Of a stretch of DNA of 5,105 bases, positions 4,186 to 5,105 are shown piece after piece; the stretch's first letter is position 1, and every line of letters starts with the position of its first letter. The translations under genes were made by a program, and so were the position numbers. The DNA is from an uncultured Lachnospiraceae bacterium (GTDB lineage Bacteria; Bacillota; Clostridia; Lachnospirales; Lachnospiraceae). The stretch is taken from positions 1 through 5,105 of the forward strand of contig CAMWJQ010000312.1 of NCBI GenBank assembly GCA_947174615.1, written 5' to 3'. Below the pieces are notes generated by a model. That model saw only the letters and a program-made list of their open reading frames with translations, was not told the DNA's origin and searched no databases.

Positions 4186-5105
4186 ATGGTGCAGCAGTTA
4201 GGATTGATGTTATTTTATGAGCGTGAAAAAATGGGAGAAACGCAGAGGAATATTGCAGAGGGTATCATTAGCATTTCGGAATTAAGCAGGGTGGAATGCG
4301 GAGAATTGGAAATTGATTATTTTACGCTTCAGGCGTTGTTTGAACGTCTGGGAAAGTCCATCGACAAGCTGGAGCTTGCTGTGTCGGGCAGTGAGTACGA
4401 TGCGATTGCATATCGTATTGAGATTGAGCGCAGCATAGAAAGCTGGGATTATGCACTTCTTAGGGAACTGCTCCGAAAGTATTCGGCATACAATGACAAA
4501 AAACGTCCAGTGCACAAACAATATATGACAATGCTGTATGCGATAGGGTGGTATGTGAAGAAGTGTGATTATGCATCCTGTCTGCATTGGATGGAGCTTG
4601 CGCTGACGACGACACTGGGTGAAGAATGGAAGCAAAATGCCAGAAGCAGACAGCGTCTGTGCAATCAAGAGATTAAGATAATGCTGGCGATCGCGTACTG
4701 CCAGTGGAAGCTTGGAGATACAGACGCATTGTCATCCAATCTGGAACAGCTTGGCAGATACATATTGCGTCACTATACAGATACAGAGGAGCAGGTGAAG
4801 GTGTATCCGCACTGTGCATGGCTGCTTGGACAGCTTTACCTGGAACAGAACCGGGTGGAAGATGCATATGCCATATGCAGAAAGGGCATGGAGTCTCTGA
4901 TCGAAAATGGTTCGTTAAGTCCATTGTGGGAAATGTTGGAGCTGGAGGAAATCTGTCTGCAGCGGCTGAGAAAGGAGGCAGAGCTGGCTCGGTGCAGGAA
5001 GTATCAGGAAGCCATTGCATTTTTATATAAGGTGACAGGGAAACATCTGGATGTCGGACGGCAAATTGAAGGAGACGATAAAAGCATATTATTTTTCCAC
5101 ACTTC
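4186..5105 (+). CDS. XRE-HTH regulator with TPR-like helical repeat domain, 3' truncated by window edge
   Basis: The frame is open from ATG to the right edge (306 complete codons, no stop), with a good AGGGGA site. Residues about 4-65 form an HTH of the XRE class, somewhat diverged: LGLMLFYEREKMGETQRNIA, then GIISISELSRVECGELEID, then LFERLGKSIDKLEL. From about 75 to 285 the chain is a series of amphipathic helix pairs of TPR type. The clearest are YMTMLYAIGWYVKKCDYASC (113-132), KIMLAIAYCQWKLGDTDALS (164-183) and AWLLGQLYLEQNRVEDAYAI (211-230). This is the layout of RRNPP-like sensors (PlcR, Rgg, PrgX), in which TPRs bind a peptide; similar Lachnospiraceae proteins, from memory, end in a second HTH. 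The visible end, SILFFHT, could lead into one, but this is unseen. It is probably co-transcribed with the small XRE gene. Ligand and targets are unknown. Confidence 0.88.
   Translation, partial: MVQQLGLMLFYEREKMGETQRNIAEGIISISELSRVECGELEIDYFTLQALFERLGKSIDKLELAVSGSEYDAIAYRIEIERSIESWDYALLRELLRKYSAYNDKKRPVHKQYMTMLYAIGWYVKKCDYASCLHWMELALTTTLGEEWKQNARSRQRLCNQEIKIMLAIAYCQWKLGDTDALSSNLEQLGRYILRHYTDTEEQVKVYPHCAWLLGQLYLEQNRVEDAYAICRKGMESLIENGSLSPLWEMLELEEICLQRLRKEAELARCRKYQEAIAFLYKVTGKHLDVGRQIEGDDKSILFFHT

Noticed and set aside
4282..5020. - strand open frames at 4282-4668 and 4673-5020, and an alternative + strand frame at 4704-5030
   Set aside because: All lie over the HTH-TPR frame, which has a good start, domain resemblance and continuous coding for 306 codons; the others have Cys/Pro/His-rich translations typical of shadows.

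Overview
The window looks like chromosomal DNA from a low-to-mid-GC Firmicute, most probably a gut-type Lachnospiraceae (Clostridium cluster XIVa). The reasons are strong AGGAGG-like ribosome binding sites, sigma-A-like promoters, an Rpn-type nuclease tail with AEGK/AEGR repeats, a Gram-positive style chemoreceptor and a pair of XRE regulators of a type common in that family. This assignment comes from recognising family resemblances by eye, not from any search.

Layout. (1) Bases 3-221, + strand: the last 72 codons of a protein resembling Rpn/PD-(D/E)XK 'recombination-promoting nuclease/putative transposase' proteins; its AEGR/AEGS/AEGK linker is built from four 12-bp tandem repeats. (2) Bases 305-346: a perfect 42-bp palindrome between this gene and the convergent chemoreceptor, probably a bidirectional terminator. 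(3) Bases 399-2096, - strand: a complete methyl-accepting chemotaxis protein of 565 residues (TM1, extracellular four-helix sensor, TM2, HAMP, signalling hairpin). (4) Bases 2097-2398: a divergent promoter region of about 300 bp, with a perfect TATAAT box for the chemoreceptor and two extended -10 promoters for the gene on the other side. (5) Bases 2399-3796, + strand: a complete 465-residue MATE-family multidrug/organic-cation exporter, followed by a classic intrinsic terminator at 3810-3838. (6) Bases 3839-3935: a regulatory gap with a weak promoter and several small symmetric motifs. (7) Bases 3936-4166, + strand: a 76-residue XRE/Cro-type DNA-binding protein. (8) Bases 4186-5105, + strand: a larger XRE-HTH plus TPR-like regulator, open to the right edge of the window with no stop codon. 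It is easy to miss because it runs off the end and has open frames overlapping it in other frames.

How the genes relate. The chemoreceptor and the MATE exporter are divergent and have separate promoters; nothing shows that they share a function. The exporter is insulated from the regulator pair by its terminator. The two XRE proteins are 19 bp apart, each with its own good ribosome binding site, and probably form one operon: a minimal Cro-like repressor plus a TPR-sensing regulator. That pair is the most interesting item here, but it belongs to a recognisable architecture. I see no convincing evidence for a wholly new system in this window.
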